A stretch of DNA of 64,000 nt, from contig NZ_JASGKQ010000002.1 of the NCBI RefSeq assembly GCF_047654785.1, positions 744,001-808,000 of the forward strand, read 5' to 3'. Source of the stretch: Pelomonas sp047654785. GTDB taxonomy: Bacteria; Pseudomonadota; Gammaproteobacteria; Burkholderiales; Burkholderiaceae_C. The number at the start of each line of letters is the position of its first letter. Position 1 is the first letter of the stretch. The notes under the pieces are model-generated. The model was not told where the DNA came from. It was given only the letters and a program-made list of their open reading frames with translations, and searched no databases. The translations under genes were made by a program, and so were the position numbers. Below, one piece after another: positions 44,550 through 54,266 of this stretch.

Positions 44550-46267
44550 AGCGCCGCGATTTCATCCTCCACGGCGCCGCGCTCGGCGCCGCGCTGCCGG
44601 GCCTGGCCCGGGCCGCCAACGCGCCCTCGGCGTTCGACGCGCTGGCCGAGTCCTTCCTCGAAGCGCTGTGGCGGCAGGACCCGGACGCCGCCGTGGCCGC
44701 CGGCCGCTTCGAGTTCGCGGCCCGCATCCGCCTGCCCGGCGCCGCGCAGCGCGCCGCCATGCGCGCCTTCCTGGCCGGCTGGCGGGCGCGCTTCGCCGCG
44801 CTGGACGACGGCGCGCTGGGCGCCGCGCAGCGCATGGACCGCGCGATGCTGCTCGCCCGGATCGACGGCGAGCTGTGGCGCCTGGAGACGCTGCGCGAAT
44901 GGGCCTGGAACCCGGCCGAGCACAACCCGGCCGGCCCCATCGACCTGGCGCTCAACACCGACTGGGCGCCCGTGCAGCAGCGCGTGGCGGCGCTGCACCA
45001 GCGCATCCGGCAGCTGCCGGCCTACTACGCCGCCGCGCGCGCCAGCCTCGCGGCCGTCACGCGCGAGCACACCGAGCTGGCGCTGCAGCAGCTGCCGGGC
45101 GTGCTGGCGGTGCTGGACGACCTGGAGTCCAACGCGCAGCAGGTGGGCATGGGCTCGCTGATGCAGCCCGACCTGGCCCGGGCCCGGCAGGCCGTGGCCG
45201 GCTACGAGGCCCAGCTGAAGCGGCTGCTGCCCGCCGCGCGGCGGCCCTGGCGGCTGGGCGCGGCGCTGTACGACGCCAAGTTCCGGCACGACATCCAGTC
45301 CGCGCGCAGCGCGCGCGAGACCTACGAGCTGGCGCTGGCGCGCCGCGAGGAGGTGCTCGCCGCCATGCAGGCGCAGGCCCGGGCGCTGTGGCCCCGGGTG
45401 ATCGGCGACGAGCCGGAGCCGGCCGACCGCTTCGCGCTGATCGGCCGCGTCATCGCCCGGCTCAGCGAGCGGCACGTGGCGCGCGAGCGCTTCGTCGACG
45501 AGATCCGCGCGCAGATCCCGCAGCTGGAGGCCTGGATCCGCGAGCACGACCTGCTGACGCTGGACCCGGCCAAGCCGCTGGTGGTGCGCGAGACGCCCGT
45601 CTACCAGCGCGGCGTGGCCGGCGCCAGCATCGAGGCGCCGGGGCCCTACCGCCCGCAGGACCGCACCTACTACAACGTCACGCCGCTGGACGATCTCTCG
45701 CCCGCCGACGCCGAGAGCACGCTGCGCGAGTACAACCACTGGATCCTGCAGATCCTGAACATCCACGAGGCCATTCCCGGCCACTACACCCAGCTGGTCT
45801 ACGCCAACCAGGCGCCCGGCAAGGTGCGGGCGCTGTTCGGCAGCGGCTCGATGATCGAAGGCTGGGCCGTCTACGGCGAGCGCGTGATGCTGGAGAGCGG
45901 CTACGGCGCCCAGGCCGGCGAGGCGGCGGAAATGACGCTGATGTGGGGTAAGTGGCACCTGCGCTCGGTCACCAACGCCATCCTCGACTACAGCGTCCAC
46001 GTGCTGGGCATGGAGCGCGACGCGGCGCTGGACCTGCTGACCCGCCAGGCCTTCCAGACCGAGCGCGAGGCGGTCGAGAAGTGGCGCCGCGTGCAGCTCA
46101 CCTCGGTGCAGCTGACCAGCTACTTCAGCGGCTACAGCGAGATCGTCGCGCTGCGCGAGCGGCTGCAGGCGCGCCCGGGCTTCCAGCTCAAGGCCTTCCA
46201 CGAGCGCTTCCTCGGCTACGGCAGCGCGCCGGTGCGGCTGATCGCCGCGGAAATGCTCGCCAGCTGA
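44546..46267 (+). CDS. DUF885 family protein, probable zinc peptidase
   Basis: A 573-residue exported protein. The first residues, MKRRDFILHGAALGAALPGL, look like a Tat leader, although the twin arginine lacks the full consensus. The hallmark is ILNIHEAIPGHYTQLVYANQ (HExxPGH), the putative zinc-binding motif of DUF885, followed by FGSGSMIEGWAVYGERVMLE, which supplies a conserved Glu. Members are thought to be M32/thimet-like peptidases; activity is not well studied. ATGA overlap with gshB suggests co-expression, perhaps for glutathione-derived peptide turnover, which is only a guess. Confidence 0.82.
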   Translation: MKRRDFILHGAALGAALPGLARAANAPSAFDALAESFLEALWRQDPDAAVAAGRFEFAARIRLPGAAQRAAMRAFLAGWRARFAALDDGALGAAQRMDRAMLLARIDGELWRLETLREWAWNPAEHNPAGPIDLALNTDWAPVQQRVAALHQRIRQLPAYYAAARASLAAVTREHTELALQQLPGVLAVLDDLESNAQQVGMGSLMQPDLARARQAVAGYEAQLKRLLPAARRPWRLGAALYDAKFRHDIQSARSARETYELALARREEVLAAMQAQARALWPRVIGDEPEPADRFALIGRVIARLSERHVARERFVDEIRAQIPQLEAWIREHDLLTLDPAKPLVVRETPVYQRGVAGASIEAPGPYRPQDRTYYNVTPLDDLSPADAESTLREYNHWILQILNIHEAIPGHYTQLVYANQAPGKVRALFGSGSMIEGWAVYGERVMLESGYGAQAGEAAEMTLMWGKWHLRSVTNAILDYSVHVLGMERDAALDLLTRQAFQTEREAVEKWRRVQLTSVQLTSYFSGYSEIVALRERLQARPGFQLKAFHERFLGYGSAPVRLIAAEMLAS

Positions 46268-46328
46268 CGCCATCCCCCGGGGGCGGCGCGATTAGCATGC
46301 CGCCTCCACCGAAGGAAGAGCTGCCCGC

Positions 46329-48734
46329 ATGTCCTGGCGTCGACTGGCCCTTGGCCTCGCTGTTTGCCTCCACCTGAACGCCGCCCACGCGGCCCCCGAC
46401 GCCGCGCGGCTGCAGGCGCCGCTGACCGCGCAGCGCTACGCCGACGCGCGCCCCGGCCTGGACGCGCTGCTGCGCGAGCCCCGCCCCGACGCGGCCGGAC
46501 GCGCCGCCATTTACCAGTGGCTGTTCGCCCGCGACGACGGCGCCGCCATCGACCGCCGCACGCGCGGCGTGCTGGCCGACGCGGACGCCGAGGCCGTGGA
46601 CCTGCTGGCCGCCGGCCGCCTGGCGCTGGAGCGGCGCGACTTCGACCGCGCGCAGCACTGCTTCGAGCGCGCGCTGCGCCGCGCCACCGGGCCGGCCGAG
46701 CAGGCGCAGGCCTGGCGCGGCCTGGGCCAGCGCCACTACCAGCTGCGCGAGTTCGACGCCTCGCTGCGGCAGCTGGAGCGCAGCCTGGCCGCCGAGCGCA
46801 GCGCCGACGGCCTGGCCGCGCTGGCCGAGACGCTGATCCGCCTGTCCCGCACCGAGGACGCCATCGCCGCCGCCGAGGCCGCCGTCGCGCTCAACCCCCA
46901 CCACGAGGCCGCGCACTACCTGCTCGGCAACGGCTACACCCGCGAGAACTACACCCAGCTCGCCGCGCGGCTGGGCGAGGCCTTCGCGCCGCTGCTGGCC
47001 GACGTGAGGCGCGCGTCCGACGCCTTCGAGCAGGGCGACTTCGACGCCGCCGTGCAGATCAGCCTGGCCGTGCTGCAGCGCTGCCCGCAGCTCGGCCGCG
47101 CGCACGCCATCGCGGCGCGGGCGCTGGAGTCGCAGCGCCTGCGCATCGACGTGCACCGCGCCGCCTACGAGCGCCGCTTCGCCGCCACGCCGCAGCCCGC
47201 CGTGCCCGGCATCGAGCGCTATGTGCTGAACTGGCAGGCGCTGTCGCCGCGCATCCAGAAGCGCGTCGCACTGTCCGTCGCGCCGTGGAAGGCCTTCATC
47301 CCGGTGCTGGTGGCCGGCGGCGCCACGCACTTCATCAAGCCGATGTGGATGCGCCTGTCCGAGACGCCCCAGGCCCAGGCGCTGAAGGACGCGCGCATCG
47401 ACTACGACTCGCGCCTGTGGGACGACGTGCGCGGCATGGGCGGCCACTTCACCGTCACCGGCATCGAGGACGTGGAGCGCAGCATCTTCGACCGCTACAA
47501 CACCGTGCTGCACGAGCTGACGCACCAGGTCCACGGCGTGCTGACGGCCGACCAGGCGCGCGAGATCGAGGCGCTGTACCAGCAGGCCAAGGCGCGCGAC
47601 GCGCGCAGCCGCGACGCCTTCCTGTCCCGCTACGCGGGCGGCTCGGTGTGGGAGTACTTCGCCGAAGGCGCCAACGCCGAGATGTCGCCCCGGCGCGATG
47701 CCTACGACGGCCGCGAGATCGTGCGCGAGCGGCTGGTGCGAATGGACCCGGCGCTGCGCGCGCTGGTTCAGCGCCGCTTCGCGCAGCGCGACACCCGCGC
47801 CAGCCTGCCCGTGGCCCTGGTCAACGCGGGCAACCAGAAGCTGGACGACGGCCGGCTGGCCGACGCCGCGCCGCTGTTCGAGCGTGCGCTGGCGCTGGCC
47901 CCGGGCGACGAAAGCGCGCTCGCCGCCCGGCTGCACGCGCTGGCGCTGGCGGGCGACGGCGCGGCGGCGCGCGAGCTGGCCGCGGCCGCGCTCGCGCGCC
48001 ACCCGGGCAGCGGCGCGCTGCGCGTGGCGGCGGCCGATGCGCTGTGGCATGGCGGGGCGCCGCTGGACGAGGTGGCCGCCGGCCTCGCGCGCGGCGCCGA
48101 CGCGCTGGCCGGCGAGGACCGCTTCCGCGTCGACCTCGCGCTGGCCGACCACCGCCGCCGCCTGGGCCGCGTGCCCGAGGCGCTGGCCGCCTACCAGGCC
48201 GTGCTGGCCTACCAGGGCGACCAGCCCGAGGCGCTGTGGGGCCGGGCCGCCACGCTGGCGCTGGACGGCCGCTGGGACGAGGCCTTCGCGCAGTACGACG
48301 CCGTGCTGCGCCTGCGCACCGGCCTCGTGCCGCTGCGCCGCGACTACGCGCTGGACCTGCTGCGCGCCGGCCGCACCGGGCCGGCCCGCGCGCAGCTCCG
48401 GGAAGCGCTGCTGCTGGACCCGCGCCACCCCGACCTGCTGGCGCTGCAGGGCTGGCTCGCGCTCGCCGACGGCGACGCCGCCGCCGCGCAGCGCAGCGCC
48501 GACGAGGCGCTGGCGCTGGGCCCGTGGAGCGACCTGGCCGCCATCGTGCGCGCCGCCGCGCTGCAGGCGCAGGGCCGGGGCGAGGCCGCGCGGGACGCGC
48601 TCGCGCCGCTGCGCCAGCGCCTGGCCGCGCAGGCGCCGCCGCGCTACGTCTACCGGGCCGACAAGTCCGCCTGGGTCTCGGCGCACGAGCTGCCCGAAAG
48701 CGAGCGCCGCGTGCTGGCGCTGCTCGTGCGGTGA
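46329..48734 (+). CDS. TPR protein with an embedded HExxH metallopeptidase-like core
   Basis: An 801-residue protein with a signal peptide (MSWRRLALGLAVCLHLNAAH, cleavage near AHAA). Residues 70-280 are tetratricopeptide-like helices (for example DFDRAQHCFERALRR). Residues 290-470 contain NTVLHELTHQVHGVLTADQA with HExxH at 395-399 and, about 45 residues on, VWEYFAEGANAEMSPRRDAY with Glu442 and Glu446, the spacing expected for a gluzincin third ligand. Residues 480-780 are a second TPR array. I do not recognise a named family for the whole chain. It is coupled to the FUSC gene by GTGA. Confidence 0.75.
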   Translation: MSWRRLALGLAVCLHLNAAHAAPDAARLQAPLTAQRYADARPGLDALLREPRPDAAGRAAIYQWLFARDDGAAIDRRTRGVLADADAEAVDLLAAGRLALERRDFDRAQHCFERALRRATGPAEQAQAWRGLGQRHYQLREFDASLRQLERSLAAERSADGLAALAETLIRLSRTEDAIAAAEAAVALNPHHEAAHYLLGNGYTRENYTQLAARLGEAFAPLLADVRRASDAFEQGDFDAAVQISLAVLQRCPQLGRAHAIAARALESQRLRIDVHRAAYERRFAATPQPAVPGIERYVLNWQALSPRIQKRVALSVAPWKAFIPVLVAGGATHFIKPMWMRLSETPQAQALKDARIDYDSRLWDDVRGMGGHFTVTGIEDVERSIFDRYNTVLHELTHQVHGVLTADQAREIEALYQQAKARDARSRDAFLSRYAGGSVWEYFAEGANAEMSPRRDAYDGREIVRERLVRMDPALRALVQRRFAQRDTRASLPVALVNAGNQKLDDGRLADAAPLFERALALAPGDESALAARLHALALAGDGAAARELAAAALARHPGSGALRVAAADALWHGGAPLDEVAAGLARGADALAGEDRFRVDLALADHRRRLGRVPEALAAYQAVLAYQGDQPEALWGRAATLALDGRWDEAFAQYDAVLRLRTGLVPLRRDYALDLLRAGRTGPARAQLREALLLDPRHPDLLALQGWLALADGDAAAAQRSADEALALGPWSDLAAIVRAAALQAQGRGEAARDALAPLRQRLAAQAPPRYVYRADKSAWVSAHELPESERRVLALLVR

Positions 48735-50866
48735 AGGCCTTGCGGCGCCTGGACGCCGCCCGGCTGAACGGGATCTCGGTGGCGCTGGGCGTCGCCGCCA
48801 CGCACCTGCTGGTGGGCGCGCTGTTCGGCGACACCGCCGGCCTGGCCGCGGTGGGCGGCGCCGTCTGCGCCAGCCTGCCCGACGTGCCCAACCCGCCGCA
48901 GCGGGTGCTGCCGCGCGTGCTGCCGGCCGCGTTCGCGGCGGCGCTGGTGACGGCGCTGGTGGGCTGGGCGGATGGGTCGCACGGGCTGACCGTGGCGGTC
49001 GTGGCCGTGGTCAGCTTCCTGTCGCTGATGACGCTGGCCTGGGGCCTGCGCGCCGGGCCGCTGTCGTTCGCGCCGGTGCTGGCCCTGGTGTTCGCGATGG
49101 CCTGGGACCGCACGGCCGGCGCCGCGTCGCCGCTGGAGCATGCGCTGTGGGTGGGCCTGGGCGGCTGCGTGTACGCCGGCTGGGCGCGGCTGGCGGCCGG
49201 GGTGCTGCGCCACCGGCTGCGCCAGCTGGCGCTGGCCGGCGCGGTGCGCGCCACCGAGCAGCGGCTGCGCTCGCGCGCGCAGCGCATCGCCGGGGCCGTC
49301 AGCGGCGCGGAGGCCGGCATCCGCGTCTCCATCGCCGACGACGTGCTGCTGGCCGACGCGCTGCAGGCCGCGCGCGACCAGGTCTTCGCCGCCCGCCGCT
49401 CGCCGCGCAGCCGCCGGCAGACCGACCTGGTGCTCGGCCTCGTCGAGCTGCGCGACCTGCTGCTGGCCAGCCGGCTGGACACCGAGCTGCTGGGCCAGGA
49501 CTTCCCCGGCCGCCAGTGGCGCGCCACGCTGGCCGACACGCTGCGCCAGCTCGCCGACGTGCTGGCCGCGCTGGCGGACGCCATCGCCCACGGCGCGCCG
49601 CCGCCCGAGATGTCGGCCGAGCGCTGGCGCCAGCAGCTGGCCGCGCGGCTGGCCGACGTCAGCGCGCCGGCCGGCGACTCGCGCATCCACCTCGTGGCCG
49701 CGCTGGAGTCGCGCGTGGGCCACATGCTGGACGACGTGGCCGCCATGGTGGCGCGCCAGGCCGGCGGCGACGACCCCGCCGACAGCCCCTGGACGCCCGA
49801 GCGGCTGGCGCCGTTCCAGTCGCCCGAGGGCTGGCCGCTGGCGGCGCTGAAGGCCCACCTGACGCTGCAGTCCAGCGTCATGCGGCATGCGCTGCGCTCG
49901 GCCGTCGCGCTGTCGCTGGCCTATGCGCTGGGCGCCGCGCTGCCGTGGGCGGCGCACCCGTTCTGGCTGCTGCTCAGCGTCGCCGTGGTGCTGCGCGGCA
50001 ACCTGGAGCAGACGCTGGCGCGCCGCAACGAACGCATCATCGGCACCATGCAGGGCTGCCTGCTGGTGATGCTGCTGGCGCATGTGGAATGGGTGCCGCT
50101 GTTGAGCCTGTGCTTCGTCGCCGCGGTGGGCGTGGCCCATGCCTACGTGAACCGCCGCTACCGCGTCGCCGCCACCGCCGCCACGCTGATGGCGCTGCTG
50201 CAGCCGCTGATGCTGGCGCCGGGCAGCGACCCCGCCATCGGCGAGCGGCTGGCCGACACGCTGATCGGCGCCGGCCTGGCCTGGCTGTTCAGCTTCGTGC
50301 TGCCGTCGTGGGAGCGCGCCGCGCTGCCGCGCCTGGCCGGGCAGCTGCGCGGCGCGCTGGCGCGGCACGCGGCCAACATGCTGCGCTGGCAGCCGGGCCC
50401 GGAGGAACTGCTGGCGCAGCGCCTGTCCCGCCAGCAGGCCTACGCGGCGCTGGCCGGCCTGGCCGCGGCCGCGCAGCGCACGCGCGTGGAGCCGCGCAGC
50501 GTGCGCCTGCCGGACGCCGAGATCGAGGCCGCGCTGAGCCACGGCTACCGGCTGATGGCGCTGCTGGGCGCCGTGCAGCACCAGGTGCAGCGCCGCACCG
50601 GCCGGCTGGATGCCGCCCGGGCCGGCACCGCGCTGCCGCTGGCGCGCCAGGCCTGCGTCGGCGTGCTGAAGGGCGAGCCCGGCGCCGCCGCGAAGGGCAC
50701 CGACCCCGCCGACATCCCCGATGGCGATGCCGGCAGCTGGCCCCAGCACCTGGGCCAGCAGGACCTGACGCCGTGGCTGCTGCGGCGGCTGCGGCTGTGC
50801 CGCATCGAGGCGCGCGAACTGGTCGCCGCGCTGGACCGACTTCAACCCCGAGGAGACCCCCCATGA
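48731..50866 (+). CDS. FUSC family inner-membrane protein
   Basis: A 711-residue protein starting at GTG 48731, overlapping the previous stop. It has two sets of five or six helices (residues 15-165 and 390-540), each followed by a soluble helical domain, the layout of the FUSC/YccS/AaeB superfamily. The second set contains FWLLLSVAVVLRGNLEQTLA and RRNERIIGTMQGCLLVMLLA, equivalent to the conserved R-x-x-x-R-x-x-G-T region. Members are linked to efflux of aromatic acids. The ATG of frmA overlaps its stop (ATGA). Confidence 0.85.
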   Translation: MKALRRLDAARLNGISVALGVAATHLLVGALFGDTAGLAAVGGAVCASLPDVPNPPQRVLPRVLPAAFAAALVTALVGWADGSHGLTVAVVAVVSFLSLMTLAWGLRAGPLSFAPVLALVFAMAWDRTAGAASPLEHALWVGLGGCVYAGWARLAAGVLRHRLRQLALAGAVRATEQRLRSRAQRIAGAVSGAEAGIRVSIADDVLLADALQAARDQVFAARRSPRSRRQTDLVLGLVELRDLLLASRLDTELLGQDFPGRQWRATLADTLRQLADVLAALADAIAHGAPPPEMSAERWRQQLAARLADVSAPAGDSRIHLVAALESRVGHMLDDVAAMVARQAGGDDPADSPWTPERLAPFQSPEGWPLAALKAHLTLQSSVMRHALRSAVALSLAYALGAALPWAAHPFWLLLSVAVVLRGNLEQTLARRNERIIGTMQGCLLVMLLAHVEWVPLLSLCFVAAVGVAHAYVNRRYRVAATAATLMALLQPLMLAPGSDPAIGERLADTLIGAGLAWLFSFVLPSWERAALPRLAGQLRGALARHAANMLRWQPGPEELLAQRLSRQQAYAALAGLAAAAQRTRVEPRSVRLPDAEIEAALSHGYRLMALLGAVQHQVQRRTGRLDAARAGTALPLARQACVGVLKGEPGAAAKGTDPADIPDGDAGSWPQHLGQQDLTPWLLRRLRLCRIEARELVAALDRLQPRGDPP

Positions 50867-51969
50867 GCATCCAGACCCGTGCCGCCGTCGCCTGGAAGGC
50901 CGGCGCGCCGCTGACCATCGAAACCCTGGACCTGCATGGGCCGCGCGACGGCGAGGTGCTGGTGGAGATGAAGGCCACCGGCATCTGCCACACCGACGAG
51001 TACACGCTGTCCGGCGCCGACCCGGAGGGCCTGTTCCCCGCCGTGCTGGGCCACGAGGGCGCGGGCGTCGTGCTGGAGAGCAAGGTGCCGTGGCTGAAGA
51101 AAGGCGACCACGTCATCCCGCTCTACACGCCCGAGTGCCGCGAGTGCAAGTTCTGCCTGAGCCGCAAGACCAACCTGTGCCAGGCCATCCGCGCCACGCA
51201 GGGCCGCGGCCTGATGCCCGACGGCAGCTCGCGCTTCTCGCTGAACGGCGAGCCGATCTTCCACTACATGGGCACCAGCACCTTCGCCAACCACATCGTC
51301 GTGCCGGGCATCGCGCTGGCCAAGATCCGGCCCGACGCGCCGTTCGACAAGGTCTGCTACATCGGCTGCGGCGTGACCACCGGCGTCGGCGCCGTGCTGT
51401 TCACGGCCCGGGTGGAGGCGGGCGCCACGGTCGTCGTGTTCGGGCTGGGCGGCATCGGCCTGAACGTCATCCAGGGCGCGCGGATGGTGGGCGCGGGCCG
51501 CATCATCGGCGTGGACATCAACCCGGCGCGCGAGGCGATGGCACGGCAGTTCGGCATGACGGATTTCGTCAATCCCAAGGAGCACGACAACGTCGTGGAC
51601 CACCTGGTGCAGATGACCGACGGCGGCGCGGACTACTCGTTCGAGTGCGTCGGCAACGTGCAGCTGATGCGCCAGGCGCTGGAGTGCACGCACAAGGGCT
51701 GGGGGCGCAGCGTCATCATCGGCGTGGCGCCTGCGGGCGCGGAGATCGGCACGCGGCCCTTCCAGCTGGTGACGGGCCGCAAGTGGGAGGGATCGGCCTT
51801 CGGCGGCGCGCGCGGCCGCACCGACGTGCCCCGCATCGTCGACTGGTACATGGAGGGCAAGGTGCGCATCGACGAGTTGATCACGCACAAGCTCCGGCTG
51901 GAGCAGATCAACGAGGGCTTCGAGCTGATGCGCCGCGGCGAGAGCATCCGCTCGGTCGTCGAGTTCTGA
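50863..51969 (+). CDS. frmA: S-(hydroxymethyl)glutathione dehydrogenase / class III alcohol dehydrogenase
   Basis: A 368-residue zinc alcohol dehydrogenase. Catalytic zinc ligands are in KATGICHTDEYTLSG and VLGHEGAGVV. The structural zinc uses ECRECKFCLSRKTNLC. The glutathione-dependent class is shown by the insertion GEPIFHYMGTSTFANHIVVP and the C-terminal text YMEGKVRIDELITHKLRLEQ. The NAD site is VVFGLGGIGLNVIQGARMVG. It oxidises S-hydroxymethylglutathione, formed from formaldehyde, and reduces S-nitrosoglutathione. A strong ribosome site (GAGGAG) lies in the FUSC 3' end. Its partner hydrolase fghA is two genes downstream. Confidence 0.95.
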   Translation: MSIQTRAAVAWKAGAPLTIETLDLHGPRDGEVLVEMKATGICHTDEYTLSGADPEGLFPAVLGHEGAGVVLESKVPWLKKGDHVIPLYTPECRECKFCLSRKTNLCQAIRATQGRGLMPDGSSRFSLNGEPIFHYMGTSTFANHIVVPGIALAKIRPDAPFDKVCYIGCGVTTGVGAVLFTARVEAGATVVVFGLGGIGLNVIQGARMVGAGRIIGVDINPAREAMARQFGMTDFVNPKEHDNVVDHLVQMTDGGADYSFECVGNVQLMRQALECTHKGWGRSVIIGVAPAGAEIGTRPFQLVTGRKWEGSAFGGARGRTDVPRIVDWYMEGKVRIDELITHKLRLEQINEGFELMRRGESIRSVVEF

Positions 51970-52074
51970 GCCCGCCGCCCGCGTGGCGGCGGCGACACGC
52001 CGTCGCGCGGGCGTCACCGGCGCTCCGTGAACCGGTTCTAATCTTGCGCCCCCAGAATGAATTCGGAGATGCGC

Positions 52075-53409
52075 ATGCAGACCACCCTGGCCGCCCGGCA
52101 GCCGTTTTACAAGTCGCTGTACTTCCAGGTCATCACGGCCATCGTCATCGGCGTGGCCGTGGGGCATTTCTGGCCGCATGCGGGCGAGGCGCTGAAGCCG
52201 CTGGGCGACGGCTTCATCAAGCTCATCAAGATGATCATCGCGCCGATCATCTTCTGCACCGTCGTCGTCGGCATCGCCGGCATGGAGGACATGAAGCGCG
52301 TCGGCAAGACCGGCGGCTACGCGCTGCTGTACTTCGAGATCGTCTCGACCATCGCGCTCATCGTTGGCCTCATCGTCGTCAACGTGCTGCGCCCGGGCGA
52401 GGGCATGCACGTGGACCCGGCCACGCTGGACACCAAGGGCATCGCCGCCTACACCGGCCCGGGCAAGCTGCAGGGCACGGTGGACTTCCTGCTGGCCATC
52501 ATCCCCACCACCGTGGTGGACGCCTTCGCCAAGGGCGAGATGCTGCAGGTGCTGCTGTTCGCGGTGCTGTTCGGCTTCGCGCTGCACCGCTTCGGCGGCC
52601 GCGGCACGCTGGTGTTCGACGGCATCGAGAAGACCTCGCACGTGCTGTTCGCCATCGTCGGCATGATCATGAAGCTGGCCCCCATCGGCGCGTTCGGCGC
52701 GATGGCCTTCACCATCGGCAAGTACGGCGTGGGCTCGCTGCTGTCGCTGGCCAAGCTGATGGGCGCGTTCTACGCCACCTGCCTGATCTTCATCTTCGTC
52801 GTGCTCGGCGTGGTCGCCCGGCTGCACGGCTTCTCGGTCTGGAAGTTCATCAAGTACATCAAGGAGGAGCTGTTCATCGTGCTGGGCACCTCGTCCAGCG
52901 AATCGGTGCTGCCGCGCATGATGGCCAAGCTGGAGAACCTGGGCGTGCGCAAGTCCACGGTGGGCCTGGTCATCCCGACCGGCTACTCCTTCAACCTCGA
53001 CGGCACCTCCATCTACCTGACCATGGCCGCGGTGTTCATCGCGCAGGCCACCGACACGCCGATGACGCTGACGCAGCAGCTCACGCTGCTCGGCGTGCTG
53101 CTGCTCACCAGCAAGGGCGCCGCGGGCGTGACCGGCAGCGGCTTCATCGTGCTGGCGGCCACGCTGTCGGCCGTGGGCGGCGTGCCGGTGGCGGGGCTGG
53201 CGCTGATCCTGGGCATCGACCGCTTCATGTCCGAGGCGCGCGCGCTGACCAACCTGATCGGCAACGGCGTGGCGACCGTGGTGGTGGGCAAGTGGACCGG
53301 CGACCTCGACGCCGACCGCATGCGCGCGGTGCTCGACAACGAGACCTCCGCCGAGGCCGAAGAGCCCGAGGCGGTGCTGGACGCGGTCGACCAGCACATG
53401 GCGAAGTGA
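52075..53409 (+). CDS. dctA: C4-dicarboxylate/proton symporter DctA
   Basis: A 444-residue symporter of the DAACS family. It begins near ARQPFYKSLYFQVITAIVIG and has the substrate-site motifs ELFIVLGTSSSESVLPRMMA (serine-rich re-entrant loop), VIPTGYSFNLDGTSIYLTMA and GIDRFMSEARALTNLIGNGV, all diagnostic of DctA. It takes up succinate, fumarate and malate. ATG 52075 has GGAG six bases upstream; ATG 52057 would add six residues. It lies between frmA and fghA, an unusual place. Confidence 0.93.
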   Translation: MQTTLAARQPFYKSLYFQVITAIVIGVAVGHFWPHAGEALKPLGDGFIKLIKMIIAPIIFCTVVVGIAGMEDMKRVGKTGGYALLYFEIVSTIALIVGLIVVNVLRPGEGMHVDPATLDTKGIAAYTGPGKLQGTVDFLLAIIPTTVVDAFAKGEMLQVLLFAVLFGFALHRFGGRGTLVFDGIEKTSHVLFAIVGMIMKLAPIGAFGAMAFTIGKYGVGSLLSLAKLMGAFYATCLIFIFVVLGVVARLHGFSVWKFIKYIKEELFIVLGTSSSESVLPRMMAKLENLGVRKSTVGLVIPTGYSFNLDGTSIYLTMAAVFIAQATDTPMTLTQQLTLLGVLLLTSKGAAGVTGSGFIVLAATLSAVGGVPVAGLALILGIDRFMSEARALTNLIGNGVATVVVGKWTGDLDADRMRAVLDNETSAEAEEPEAVLDAVDQHMAK

Positions 53410-53420
53410 GGGCGGGCGCG

Positions 53421-54266
53421 ATGGAGCTGTTGTCGGAACACCGCTGCTTCGGCGGCAGCCAGCGCTTCCACCGCCATGCGTCGGCGCAGCTCGGCCTGCC
53501 GATGCGCTTCGCCCTCTACCTGCCACCCGAGCCCCGGGCGCTGCTGGTCTGGCTCGCCGGGCTGACCTGCACGGAAGAGACCTTCACCGTCAAGGCCGGC
53601 GCGCAGCGGCTCGCCGCCGAGCTGGGCCTGGCGCTGCTGATGCCCGACACCAGCCCGCGTGGCGCCGGGGTGCCCGGCGAGGCCGAGGCCTGGGACTTCG
53701 GCGTCGGCGCCGGCTTCTACCTGGACGCCACGCGCGAGCCCTGGGCCCGGCACTGGCGCATGGAGAGCTACCTGCTGGACGAGCTGATCCCGCTGGTGCA
53801 GCGCGAGACCGGCCTGGCCCGCGTCGGCCTGTCCGGCCACTCGATGGGCGGCCACGGCGCGCTGACGCTGGCGCTGCGCCACCCGGGGCGTTTCCGGTCG
53901 CTGTCGGCCTTCGCGCCCATCGCGGCGCCCATGCACTGCCCCTGGGGCCGCAAGGCCTTCGCCGGCTACCTGGGCGAGGACCGGGCCGCCTGGGCCGCCC
54001 ACGACGCCAGCGAACTGATGAAGCAGCAGCGCACGCCGCCCTATCCCGGCGGCATCCTGATCGACCAGGGCCTGGCCGACCGCTTCCTGGCCGAGCAGCT
54101 GCACCCCGAGGCCTTCGAGGCCGCCTGCGCCGCCGCCGGCCAGCCGCTGTCGCTGCGCCGGCACGCCGGCTACGACCACGGCTACCACTTCATCGCCACC
54201 TTCGTGGACGACCACCTGCGCCACCACGCGGCGCAGCTGCTCAGCGCCGATCCGCCGCGAGGCTGA
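53421..54266 (+). CDS. fghA: S-formylglutathione hydrolase
   Basis: A 281-residue esterase (D family) starting MELLSEHRCFGGSQRFHRHA. The oxyanion region is LVWLAGLTCTEETFTVKAGA, the nucleophile elbow VGLSGHSMGGHGALTLALRH, the Asp lies near GILIDQGLADRFLAEQLHPE and the His in RRHAGYDHGYHFIATFVDDH. It releases formate and glutathione from S-formylglutathione, completing the formaldehyde route begun by frmA. A GTG at 53406 that overlaps the dctA stop is an alternative start. Its last 26 bases overlap the convergent HDOD gene. Confidence 0.95.
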   Translation: MELLSEHRCFGGSQRFHRHASAQLGLPMRFALYLPPEPRALLVWLAGLTCTEETFTVKAGAQRLAAELGLALLMPDTSPRGAGVPGEAEAWDFGVGAGFYLDATREPWARHWRMESYLLDELIPLVQRETGLARVGLSGHSMGGHGALTLALRHPGRFRSLSAFAPIAAPMHCPWGRKAFAGYLGEDRAAWAAHDASELMKQQRTPPYPGGILIDQGLADRFLAEQLHPEAFEAACAAAGQPLSLRRHAGYDHGYHFIATFVDDHLRHHAAQLLSADPPRG

